NCBI RefSeq assembly: GCF_019649055.1
Contig: NW_026570227.1
Span: 124,001-188,000, forward strand
DNA from: Paramacrobiotus metropolitanus
Taxonomy: Eukaryota > Tardigrada > Eutardigrada > Parachela > Macrobiotidae
Direction: 5' to 3'
Length of the DNA: 64,000 nucleotides
The notes beneath the pieces were generated by a model. The model ran no database searches. It worked only from the letters and a program-made list of their open reading frames with translations, and was not told the origin of the DNA. The position numbers and the translations under genes were made by a program. Positions 19,190-28,803 of the stretch are shown here, in pieces (the first letter of the stretch is position 1; the number at the start of each line of letters is the position of its first letter).

Positions 19190-22050
19190 GCTCCGGTGAC
19201 TCATTCGACCTCCAACATCCGACCGAACCACCGGACAAGGATAACCCCACTAACCAGCCGCTTACTCCCTGGAATGAATCGAACTTCCCCACGACGATTG
19301 AGCAAGGCTACCAACAGGTAGCCACCATCCTCCAACTACTCGGACTGAACGAAAACAGTTCCGAGGAGGATTTCGCAAAGGCGATATCGACCTCCACAAA
19401 GGAGGCGGAGACGGCTCGGAAGTTAGCCGCTCAGCTCGGCGTGTACGCCAACAATGGCACCGTCGAAGCGTGGCCCGGGATGCAACAGGCACTCGAGGCG
19501 ACCGACCCAGCTCCTCGATTTGAAGCTGGAACGTCGGAGGTCGGAACGCAGGAATTACCCGACCTGAGCAGCGCAAACAATGCGACTGCGCCGTCCGTCA
19601 CACAAAGTGACGTAGTACGGCCCGGCCACGGAAGTTGGACCGGATTGCCGGTGAGGATAAACTCAACCGAGCAGGCCAGACGATGCCCAAGACGCGGAGG
19701 ACCGGGACGCCGATTCACGCACAGGGGCAACAGAAACTTTCCCAATGTATCATCCGCACGCGCAACGGATAGATACGCTGCAATAATGGCAGCCATCGAT
19801 CTCACCGAAGAATCGGAAGGAGAAGTCGAAGAATGGGAAACGGTCCCATTGGAAGCACAGGTACCCGTTTACTCTCGGCCGGGAGAAGCGGACCTCTTCC
19901 AGCCAAAAGAGCGACCAGCCAGAACGATAGCCAGCTCTAGAACAATCCTCAACATCGACTATATGTGGTCGAAATTGAGACCAACAGACGACTCAATAAA
20001 GGAAAGGATACTGGCTCAGGCACAACGGTTCGGAACCGCCAAATTACCGGAGAACGGAGTAGCTAACCGACCCGAGGTACAGGAAGCGGGAGAAGTCGGA
20101 GTCGAACTTACGCAAAGCTCAACTCAACAGCCAACCGACCACGAACCGGTGTCGCTAATCCCCATCAAACCAACGGTGCGGGAAGTGACATTTGAGAAAG
20201 GAATCCATAAGAAACCGAAGACAGTTCGAGCTTGGACACACGAAATCCAAGTCGGATCTACGCCCACATTGGCGATGTTAGATACCGGAGCAGAGACTTC
20301 GCTCATCGAACAACGGTTTTGCGAGAGGAACGGTTTAACGATGCAACCCCTCGGACATTACACCAAAATCCTTGGTGTAGGCGGACAAGTCGCCTTTATG
20401 GTGTCTCACTGCTGTACTGCACCTGTAACAATGCAGGGCTTTACTAGCCACCATACATTCCACGTCCAGCCGACCGAAGCGGACATTCCAGTACTGCTCG
20501 GATGCGACTACCTGCATTCGAAGTTTACCTTCGTCTTAACACCGATCCCTACTACGGAACAACCGGTAGGAACGACGGTAGTGCAGTCTATCCCGATACC
20601 AGAGGCATCGGGCAAGTTACCAAGTGAAGCAAGGATAAGTCGGATTGATCACCCGTTGGACCCTTCGCGAATTTGCCGTGACTGCCGGAATAACAACCGG
20701 ACTCTGCTCGAGGAACTTAAGCTGCACAACGCCATCGAAGCGTACGAAGGACGGAAAAACACCGGCACACTACGACCGGCCAAGACGGTACTGAAGTCTA
20801 TTCCGATACCAGAGGCATCCGCTGAAGCGGATGCTCGGAACTTAGAAGAGGTACAACAAAGGTACCGAACTTGGTTCTCGGGAGCTCGACACCTTCTCGA
20901 CCAACGGACGTTGGAGATGGTGACCACTCTGCGACAGAACGGAGCGGTAACTTACGAGCAAATACGGGACGCACAACAAACGTGTGAACCTGTAATCGCC
21001 CTCATGAACGACATAGAGGACGAAGCATGGGAATGGGAAGATGAACGAATTCCGATCCATCGACAGTATATGGAATATGGACTTTCCGTCCCACGACCTT
21101 TGGAAATGCCTTGCCAAGAACTAGGCTTCCAACTCTTCGCTTACATGCAGCGAGTTCAGTTGCACGGAGAATCGTCAACGACCGCATTCTGGCAACGGTA
21201 TGGCGAGGACACCGCTATAACGCGACACGTACCCGACCCATTACCGCCAATAGAAGAGCATACTCCGACCACAGTGCACTTCGCGAGTAGCCCACCGAAA
21301 CCCCAGGACGACATAATCCTGGAGGAAACGGATAAACCTTACCACTGTACTATTTGCAAGGACAACATTGACGGAGTGGTACGGGCCATAAAGGCTCATC
21401 ACGACTTAACTTGGTCGGATGACAGACCGTCGTCACCGTCACCTCCGCAACAGGAACGGAAGGTAGACCGCTTTCGGAAGCCCCAACAGACGAGCATCCG
21501 ATGGCTGAGCGACATAGGCTCACAGCCAACCGACCTTGAGAATCAGGACGGAGCAAGTCGACCTACCCAACCGACGGATACGGCCGACCAAGCTGAAACG
21601 ACCACACTGGTCGAAGTCGGTAATATACCGCAAGTCGGACAGGAGGACGGAACAACCGTCGAAAATGAAGATTTTCAGTCGGACGACTCGGATATACAGA
21701 GTACGAGCGACTCGGCGGATACCGACTCCGATAACCGACCTTCGGAAGAATCCGAGGAAGAAGACGACGAAGAATTCGATCCGTCAGTCCGATACTGTAA
21801 GACGGATAATCCGATCATAAACGACTCGGGCGATTCGTCATCGGAGGACGAAGAACCGACCTACGATGTACGGCTAACCACAGCATTGCGGACTATAGTT
21901 CACACAGAATTTATAGTCGAGCAACCGGAACAAACCGAACAACCTAAGCCAGTCGACTCCGAACAACAGGAAGAACTCGACCAACTTAAGGCTTTGTGGG
22001 AATTTGGAGAGGTAAACCGGAGGAAGACGATTTCCGACCTCCAACCCTAG
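19186..22050 (+). CDS. Giant element: aspartic protease frame, 954 residues
   Basis: Long frame starting just before the end of the nucleocapsid region. The retroviral-type protease core is near residues 360-440: LAMLDTGAETSLIE carries the catalytic Asp (codons at 20281-20289), followed by VLLGCDYLHSKF. A Cys2-His-like stretch, CTICKDNIDGVVRAIKAHHD, lies near 21345-21400. The C-terminal 200 residues are strongly acidic (runs of Ser, Asp and Glu). It overlaps the start of the pol frame by 55 bases. For most Gypsy elements the protease is far shorter, so the flanking parts are unusual. Confidence 0.82.
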   Translation: MSSGDSFDLQHPTEPPDKDNPTNQPLTPWNESNFPTTIEQGYQQVATILQLLGLNENSSEEDFAKAISTSTKEAETARKLAAQLGVYANNGTVEAWPGMQQALEATDPAPRFEAGTSEVGTQELPDLSSANNATAPSVTQSDVVRPGHGSWTGLPVRINSTEQARRCPRRGGPGRRFTHRGNRNFPNVSSARATDRYAAIMAAIDLTEESEGEVEEWETVPLEAQVPVYSRPGEADLFQPKERPARTIASSRTILNIDYMWSKLRPTDDSIKERILAQAQRFGTAKLPENGVANRPEVQEAGEVGVELTQSSTQQPTDHEPVSLIPIKPTVREVTFEKGIHKKPKTVRAWTHEIQVGSTPTLAMLDTGAETSLIEQRFCERNGLTMQPLGHYTKILGVGGQVAFMVSHCCTAPVTMQGFTSHHTFHVQPTEADIPVLLGCDYLHSKFTFVLTPIPTTEQPVGTTVVQSIPIPEASGKLPSEARISRIDHPLDPSRICRDCRNNNRTLLEELKLHNAIEAYEGRKNTGTLRPAKTVLKSIPIPEASAEADARNLEEVQQRYRTWFSGARHLLDQRTLEMVTTLRQNGAVTYEQIRDAQQTCEPVIALMNDIEDEAWEWEDERIPIHRQYMEYGLSVPRPLEMPCQELGFQLFAYMQRVQLHGESSTTAFWQRYGEDTAITRHVPDPLPPIEEHTPTTVHFASSPPKPQDDIILEETDKPYHCTICKDNIDGVVRAIKAHHDLTWSDDRPSSPSPPQQERKVDRFRKPQQTSIRWLSDIGSQPTDLENQDGASRPTQPTDTADQAETTTLVEVGNIPQVGQEDGTTVENEDFQSDDSDIQSTSDSADTDSDNRPSEESEEEDDEEFDPSVRYCKTDNPIINDSGDSSSEDEEPTYDVRLTTALRTIVHTEFIVEQPEQTEQPKPVDSEQQEELDQLKALWEFGEVNRRKTISDLQP

Positions 22051-25000
22051 TTGTCCAGCAGTTGTCAACAGAACCGACCTTGGCTAACTTAACCGACCAA
22101 CAGAAGTCGAAGCATTTCAACACATGGAAAGCACCAGTCGCCAAAGTAACGACGATCGAAGAGTTGGACCTGGACAACAAATGCCCAGAAGTCCACCACC
22201 TAAAGCTGGATCCCCACGTAGAGACGAAAGCGCTAGACCGACAAGTCGTCTTTAACAGCGAACGAGTCTCTCTCCCACCATGGTCAACATGCTCGATCAA
22301 GGTACGGACGGCCAAACCAATGGACCCGAGAAGGCCAATTCACTTCTCTACCCTACAACGGGTAGTCCGACCTATTCGGCCAATCGAAGCCAAGATCGAC
22401 ATCCGACCGACAAACGACACGGCCTGGATAAACATTCAGAACACGACTCACCAAACGAAGGTGCTGAAGAAAGGTGTTCGACTTGGACATATGCAATATG
22501 CTGACGTCTATGAACCGGAAATCAACAACGGATTTGTCGAATGGGAACTCCCACACAGAGTGGCGAAGACCTGGCCCCCGACTCGGGACGTGAAGCCAAA
22601 ACCCCAGTTCGAAGTCTTCGAGGCAACAGGAGTTCGATCTCAACGGAAAGTGGAACTCATCCCTCGAGCCGTAACCATGGTAGAAGTCGTCCTGGACGTA
22701 CCGGTATCCAAGGACCAAAAACTGATGTACCTCGGTGAATCCGACCCCAAACGAGACGGAATCGAATTCATGGACGGCGTAACCAAGCATGACGGGAAAC
22801 GATTCACCGTCATGGTGGCTAACCACACTCATCGGGAAGTCACCTTACGCAAAGGTGCCCCGATGGGCCGAGCTGAAGCATTTACAATAATGACGGACGA
22901 CCAGAAGGTCGAAGAAGCACGAGTTAACACGGCTGAAGTCGAACAAGAAGACGCCGAATCCCAAGAGGAGCGACGAAGAATCATCGACTCCATGAACTTC
23001 GGAAAAAACTTAACCGATGAGCAACTAGCCAAACTGAAGGCAGTTGCATGGGATTACCGGACAGTATTTCCGACTTCGAAGAAACCCTACGGAGACGTCA
23101 AAGGGGTAACACATACCATTGATGTCCAGGGTGCACAGCCGATCAAGATGAACCCCACCAGGACAAGCTGGAAGGGACGTGAATTCATCCAAAAACACGT
23201 GCAAGAGTTGCTCGACCAAGGAGTCATCGAACCGTCATCGGCAGCATGGAGCTTCCCCGTCGTCTTAGCCGCAAAACGGAACGGAGACGGCACGGTAGGA
23301 ACACGCTTCTGCATCAACTATATCAAGTTGAACGCTGTCACAAAGAAGAACAACTACCCACTACCGAACCCGGACGAGCTACTGGACCGATGTGCCGGAA
23401 TGGAATACTACGGCAAAGTAGACTGTCAGTCCGGTTTTTGGCAAATTCCTATGGACGAACAATCCAAGGACTACACGACCTTCGTAACACCCGAAGGTAT
23501 GTGGAGATTCAACCGTATGCCGTTTGGAGTCTGCAACGGACCAGCAACTTTCCAAATGCATATGGACAAAATCACGGCATCAGCTCGGAAGAAGGGTGTG
23601 TTCGCCTACATTGACGACATCATCTTCTTCGGCAAAACGTTCGAAGACTTCCTTGAGGCTTTCCGAGCAACTCTCGAATGCCTCCGCGATGCTGGATTCA
23701 CGGTCAAACCCTCCAAATGTGAGATCGGAACGGACAGACTGCTGTTCCTCGGACACGTCCTTAGCAAGAACGGAGTCCAGACCGACGATGAGAAAGTGGC
23801 CTGTGTCGCAGAACAAAGCTGCCCGAGAACTGAACGGCAACTTAGGTCGTTCCTCGGACTGGCCAACTACTATCGGAAATTTATCCGAGGATACGCTCAG
23901 AAAACCTCAAAAATGTACGAGCTCCTCCGAAAGGATAAGAACATAAAGCTCGATTGGACGGAAGCCCACACGGCTGAGTTCAACGATATCAAGAAGGCGC
24001 TGACGGAAGCACCTGTACTGGCGAAGTTCGACCCGACTAAGAAGTCCGTCATCGAATGTGACGCAAGCGGAGCCGGACTTGGCGCGGTGATCTCACAAGA
24101 CGATCATCCAATCGCCTACGCCAGTCGAGTCCTACGTGGACCGGAACTCAACTACGGAGTTACCGAATGGGAATGCTTGGCCGTGGTATGGGCGGTGCAG
24201 AAATTTAAGCACTTCATCGACCACGGACCATTCACCGTAAGAACGGATCATCGAGCACTGCAGAACCTGCTCCGATGCGAGTCGAACCGACCCGGCATCA
24301 ACCCTCGACTAACGAGATGGGCACTGGCTTTACAAGGACGGGACATAACCATCGAGTATAAGCCGGGAGTTTTCTGCGACAATGCGGACGCCCTGTCGAG
24401 ATGGCCACTCGAACGTAGTGACGACAAAGATCCACACGAAGAGTTAGACCAAGTCCCCAACTTCGAGGACTTCAAGGACGAAATCAAGGTCTGTACAATA
24501 CGGACTCTCAGACGTCTGAAGGCAAATGCCTCAAAGAAAAGGAAGAAGGATCTAAAGGAACCACCGAAAATCCCCCTTCCACCGGTTCTCCCCGGATGCA
24601 ATGTCATAACCGACTGGGACGACTTGAGCACGGCAGAAGTCCGAGTCATTAACATCCCAGCACCGGAGACACCGGAACCGACAGTTCAAACCGTCAACAC
24701 GGCGGAAGACGAAAAGTTGGAAGTCGAAAAAACACTCCCACCTCCACCCGAACCGAACGTGGAACTTCGGAAAGCGCAGTTGCGAGACCCACAACTACGC
24801 AAAATTATTGACGAACTGGAACACCCAGAGAACCTTGACCACAAGTCGCAACATCTGGAACATTACCAGATGGCGCAAGGAGTATTGTACAGACTGAAGA
24901 CCATCAACACAAAGTTGGAACGGTGCTTCGTCGTACCACTTTTCATGCGCAACCAAATCATCCGATCGCTCCATGACGGAAAAACCGGAAACCATTTCGG

Positions 25001-26405
25001 ACGGGAGAAGACGATCGAGGCGCTGAAGCTACGTTACTATTGGCCACGCATGAACAGTGACGCCATCTCCTACATTGAGAAATGCCGACAGTGCATCATG
25101 ACGAACAAACAACGACGCCCACCACCCGGTAAACTCCAAAAGATGGAAGTTGGTGAAGCCTGGTATCGCATCTATGCGGACTTCAAGGGTCCTCTTCCTC
25201 GGACGGAGACGAAGGGATACCAGTACATCGCAGTGGTAACCGACCAGCTGACGAAGTTCACCATAGCCCGGGCAACAAAGACGAACACCGCGAGAGAATT
25301 CGAAAGGTTCTTCGTCAAGGACGTCCTACTGAAGTACGGAATGCCGACCTTCATCCACTCGGACAGAGGGACACACTTCACAGCGAAGACGTTCGCTAAG
25401 GTCGCACGGATCTTCGGCATCCAACATACGCTTGGAACTGCCCATCATCCGGAAGGACAAGGACAAGTCGAACGGCAAATGCAAACAATTTGGGACGGGA
25501 TAAGGAAGTTCTGCGATGTAAAGGACGGACACCGATGGCACAGAGCCTTGGATTATGTCGTCTGCGGAATGAACCGAGCCGTTCATGCCGCGACTAAGTT
25601 CTCACCATTCTACATGTTGTATGGTCGAGAGATGACCATGCCACAGGACATAGTGGCCGGAACGAATACACCGGAAACCTTTACGGACAAGGAACATTAT
25701 ATCCGACGGATAAAAGAACGACTTCAACGCTCGCACGAGATTGCTCGCATCAACATTGATGAAGCATTCGAACGGAATGCCGAGCATTATAACAAGAAGA
25801 AGTCGAATCCGACCTTCAAACCGAGGGATAAGGTAACCGTGGAATTTCCGACAAAGGATCCAACTCGGAAGGAACGCTACGATGGAGTTTGGACGGTCAT
25901 CAACTACGTTGGCCCAAACAACTTACTCCTCCGATGCGAAGACGGACGCGAAGATACGGTAGCCGTCGACCGAGTTAAACATTGCCGAGTCGAGACAAGT
26001 CGACCAGCAACTCGGTCAACTGGCCCGGTAGCCGACCCGACAGAAGGGAAAGCTACTCGGAAACCGAAGAAGAAATCCGACGAAACCGTGGAGAAACCTT
26101 CGGATCCGACCAACGACGCGGATAAAACCGAACCGAAGGTGAAGAACAAGCGAGGTCGACCTCGGAAGAAACCTCCGACCGACTTCGAGACACCTGCATT
26201 GACAGAACTGCAGAAGCAAGATGTGATAGCAGCTGACCCAGCACCGACCTCGGAGGAAGTCGACGAGCACAAAGCTCAGCCGACCACCGAGCAGCCGAAG
26301 AAGTCGGACGACAAGTCGGAAACGCCAGTCCAGTCCAGCCAACCAACCAACCAACAGAGGAACCGAAGTCGGCAACAAAGCCAGCTCGGAAGAAGAGAAC
26401 GGTGA
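21996..26405 (+). CDS. Giant element: Pol (RT, RNase H, integrase), 1469 residues
   Basis: A whole Ty3/Gypsy-type pol. RT: YGKVDCQSGFWQIPMD, RMPFGVCNGPATFQ and the catalytic FAYIDDIIFF near 23605. RNase H: IECDASGAGLGAVISQ near 24055, VTEWECLAVVWAV, RTDHRAL and ADALSRW. Integrase: an HHCC zinc finger (LHDGKTGNHFGRE...CRQCI, 24970-25110), then D near 25175 (YADFKGPL), D near 25360 (HSDRGTHF) and E near 25470 (EGQGQVERQMQ). A basic tail with KKKS and RGRPRKKP follows. The order RT-RNase H-integrase separates it from Copia. Confidence 0.95.
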   Translation: MGIWRGKPEEDDFRPPTLVVQQLSTEPTLANLTDQQKSKHFNTWKAPVAKVTTIEELDLDNKCPEVHHLKLDPHVETKALDRQVVFNSERVSLPPWSTCSIKVRTAKPMDPRRPIHFSTLQRVVRPIRPIEAKIDIRPTNDTAWINIQNTTHQTKVLKKGVRLGHMQYADVYEPEINNGFVEWELPHRVAKTWPPTRDVKPKPQFEVFEATGVRSQRKVELIPRAVTMVEVVLDVPVSKDQKLMYLGESDPKRDGIEFMDGVTKHDGKRFTVMVANHTHREVTLRKGAPMGRAEAFTIMTDDQKVEEARVNTAEVEQEDAESQEERRRIIDSMNFGKNLTDEQLAKLKAVAWDYRTVFPTSKKPYGDVKGVTHTIDVQGAQPIKMNPTRTSWKGREFIQKHVQELLDQGVIEPSSAAWSFPVVLAAKRNGDGTVGTRFCINYIKLNAVTKKNNYPLPNPDELLDRCAGMEYYGKVDCQSGFWQIPMDEQSKDYTTFVTPEGMWRFNRMPFGVCNGPATFQMHMDKITASARKKGVFAYIDDIIFFGKTFEDFLEAFRATLECLRDAGFTVKPSKCEIGTDRLLFLGHVLSKNGVQTDDEKVACVAEQSCPRTERQLRSFLGLANYYRKFIRGYAQKTSKMYELLRKDKNIKLDWTEAHTAEFNDIKKALTEAPVLAKFDPTKKSVIECDASGAGLGAVISQDDHPIAYASRVLRGPELNYGVTEWECLAVVWAVQKFKHFIDHGPFTVRTDHRALQNLLRCESNRPGINPRLTRWALALQGRDITIEYKPGVFCDNADALSRWPLERSDDKDPHEELDQVPNFEDFKDEIKVCTIRTLRRLKANASKKRKKDLKEPPKIPLPPVLPGCNVITDWDDLSTAEVRVINIPAPETPEPTVQTVNTAEDEKLEVEKTLPPPPEPNVELRKAQLRDPQLRKIIDELEHPENLDHKSQHLEHYQMAQGVLYRLKTINTKLERCFVVPLFMRNQIIRSLHDGKTGNHFGREKTIEALKLRYYWPRMNSDAISYIEKCRQCIMTNKQRRPPPGKLQKMEVGEAWYRIYADFKGPLPRTETKGYQYIAVVTDQLTKFTIARATKTNTAREFERFFVKDVLLKYGMPTFIHSDRGTHFTAKTFAKVARIFGIQHTLGTAHHPEGQGQVERQMQTIWDGIRKFCDVKDGHRWHRALDYVVCGMNRAVHAATKFSPFYMLYGREMTMPQDIVAGTNTPETFTDKEHYIRRIKERLQRSHEIARINIDEAFERNAEHYNKKKSNPTFKPRDKVTVEFPTKDPTRKERYDGVWTVINYVGPNNLLLRCEDGREDTVAVDRVKHCRVETSRPATRSTGPVADPTEGKATRKPKKKSDETVEKPSDPTNDADKTEPKVKNKRGRPRKKPPTDFETPALTELQKQDVIAADPAPTSEEVDEHKAQPTTEQPKKSDDKSETPVQSSQPTNQQRNRSRQQSQLGRRER

Positions 26406-26776
26406 AGAAAACCGACTCGTCGGCACCGACCACAGAGGTCGCTGTAACCGACTCGGCAGTCCAACCGACCAAGCCAAAGCGCAAGTACACCAAGCGGAAG
26501 GTCGATCTACCTAGTACATCGGCACCGACCACGGAAGTCGTAGCAGCCGACCAGGCAGTCGAACCGACTAAGCCAAAACGGAAGTACGGAACAGCTAGGA
26601 AACCGAAGCTGACGGCACAACAGATGCTGGAAGAAACAGAAGTCGCTGAAGATGAAGCCCATAGGGAAATCCTCGAACGAATTACCGAAGGACGGGCAGA
26701 CTCGGAGAAACCAGTCAAAACAGCAAAACCTAAGACACCCAAAACAGCAGTCACAACAGAACAGACTCAGTCATAG
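26402..26776 (+). CDS. Giant element: small basic accessory frame, 124 residues
   Basis: It follows the pol stop immediately, with a 4-base overlap. It carries two copies of a KPKRKY motif within imperfectly repeated 40-residue units (APTTEV...QPTKPKRKYTK and APTTEV...EPTKPKRKYGT). It could bind nucleic acid or be a nuclear-localising tail. No family recognised. Confidence 0.5.
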   Translation: MKKTDSSAPTTEVAVTDSAVQPTKPKRKYTKRKVDLPSTSAPTTEVVAADQAVEPTKPKRKYGTARKPKLTAQQMLEETEVAEDEAHREILERITEGRADSEKPVKTAKPKTPKTAVTTEQTQS

Positions 26777-26952
26777 GGCCATAGATGTAAAACTTAGAAT
26801 AAGTTTTAGGTAGCCTAACAATACCTAGGCATAGATGGACCTTTGGTGTCGAAATGGAACCTCTTCAGTTGACCGGAACATCTTCAGTTGAATGTACGGG
26901 AGTTGGTAGAATTCTAACGCGCCGTATTTCCTTTCCTTGACAGCAGGCAACA

Positions 26953-27837
26953 ATGTCAGGTCGTCACCGACACGACCCACCTTCCAGCGGATCGAACAGC
27001 GGACGCAGCGGCGGCGGATCGAACCGATCCCAGCCTTATCCGAGTCATCGCTCGACATCGCGATCGGATAATTCGCGGTCGGCCACGCAGACGCCTTTAC
27101 CGCAGGTAGATAATCCTAGTGCTAACTTAACAGCTAATGTGTTAGCAGGTCTTACGGTCGGGCCCCAACGTGGAGCGATACCACCGCAGGTTTTGCCGCC
27201 GATCACAGCAGTCGATAACACAGGCTGCCTGTGGAATCTCGGCACTGGAACGAGTCAGACGACTCCGGCAACGGCAGCAGACCCACATGGTCAAATGCCA
27301 CCGTATCAGTGGTCGGCACCGACAACAATAGTCGGACCGACCAGCTCGGCATCAACAATGATGACCGGAGCAGTTTACCCGACACCGACAATGGTGCCAG
27401 GGATGGCGAACACGCCAGCAACGATTTACATGGTACCCACAATGGTACCAGGAATGGCTAACACGGCTGGTCCGATCTATACGACGCCCACATTGGCGCC
27501 GAGTAGTTTCCCATACAGCCCACCAGCAATGCGATTCGCATCAATCCAGCCAACGTCTGGAATGCCACCGCCACAAATCGCAACCATTAGCATGGTCAAC
27601 CCGGATGGCACAATCTCGCCACCAAGGCCAATATTGCTCACGCAACCGACTTCGCCGACTCATCTCCGACCATTCGGACAACAAAGTTCCTGGATGGATC
27701 CGAACGCGACGGCCCACTTACTAAATCGGCTGAATCAGCACAGAAGTCTGGTCGGAGGACAGAGCCAACAAGTGCCTGTCTCGACGATGGCCACACAGGT
27801 CGTAACGTCGATGCCTCCACCTCTCGTGGTCGTCTAA
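26953..27837 (+). CDS. Giant element: Pro/Thr/Ser-rich accessory frame, 294 residues
   Basis: Low-complexity protein rich in Pro, Thr, Ser, Met and Gln. It has an internal repeat of the type PTMVPGMANT, present twice around residues 145-170, followed by YTTPTLAPSSFPY. No membrane segment or known domain is seen. The TATPTM-like repetition resembles mucin-type linkers. Function unknown. Confidence 0.5.
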   Translation: MSGRHRHDPPSSGSNSGRSGGGSNRSQPYPSHRSTSRSDNSRSATQTPLPQVDNPSANLTANVLAGLTVGPQRGAIPPQVLPPITAVDNTGCLWNLGTGTSQTTPATAADPHGQMPPYQWSAPTTIVGPTSSASTMMTGAVYPTPTMVPGMANTPATIYMVPTMVPGMANTAGPIYTTPTLAPSSFPYSPPAMRFASIQPTSGMPPPQIATISMVNPDGTISPPRPILLTQPTSPTHLRPFGQQSSWMDPNATAHLLNRLNQHRSLVGGQSQQVPVSTMATQVVTSMPPPLVVV

Positions 27838-27942
27838 GAAATTAACACCAACGGAAGGACGGACGAAGAACTGCGCCAACAAGCAAAGCTGGCTCGTGTT
27901 CACATAGACACGATTAACCAAGCACTGACGCAGACTTCACAG

Positions 27943-28596
27943 ATGGACCCGAGTCACGCCGAATACCGAGCGGCGTTACTAGGTCAACTTTCCCTAAACG
28001 AAGCACGCTTGAATGATGCCAACAAGACGCTCTACGAGAGGGAACAACAGTCTCTCCGAATTTGCCAACAAGCGGTAGCTCGACATGTGGCTCAACGATT
28101 GGGAGATCCTGACCCCGGACCTCCACAGATAACCACACAGGTTGTCTCACCGAAGTCCCAACTGGCTCCGTCGACTTCGGCAGGCCAACAAGTGCCTGGC
28201 CGAACACCGTCGTTGGAGATCGGAAAACTCCGTATCCGGAAGGAGGATGCGATGAAAGAGGCGGTGAAGCTCAGAATGAGCTACACAAGAGTTCCCCGTA
28301 CAGCGGACAACTATACCGCTGAATTGGGAAGGATAGGTCGAGAAGAATCGCACCTCACCGACGTAGCCGCCGAAACGGAAAGACGGATACGAGCGGAAGA
28401 ACAAATCTTGCGCTCATCCGGAGTCTCGGCACCGGCCACACAGGCGGTGATCGATGAGGAAATCCGACTGGCTCGGCTAGACGCCTTAGCGCAACAACGC
28501 AGCGAATACCTTCACGAAATAGACGAAGTGAAGAAGCGCCTGGCCACTCTCGACCCGACTAAGGAACACTATTCCCAAACCGTCAAGAGCAATATC
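27943..28596 (+). CDS. Giant element: coiled-coil accessory frame, bounded by the nested element
   Basis: About 217 codons rich in Glu, Arg, Gln and Ala, with predicted coiled coils (EYRAALLGQLSLNEARLND; EEIRLARLDALAQQRSEYLHEID). Its right edge is the 8-bp target duplication of the nested hAT-like element. No known family. Confidence 0.5.
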
Positions 28597-28803
28597 TAAG
28601 GATGGTAATATCCAAGAGAAAGCCCCTGGATATGGGATATATCCAAAACGTATCCGGATATATCCAGAAATATCTGGGATATATCGTTTTCTATCCAGAT
28701 ATATCCAATAACATGTTTTTTTTATGAAAAAGCCTTAAAAAGGCTTAAATACTAAAATAAAAGCATCACACAACACACTAACGATCAACGCCAGATTTAG
28801 ATA

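Noticed and set aside
18194-19231. A 345-codon minus-strand frame in the gag region
   Set aside because: It is a shadow of the GC-rich nucleocapsid-coding stretch and no domain is visible.
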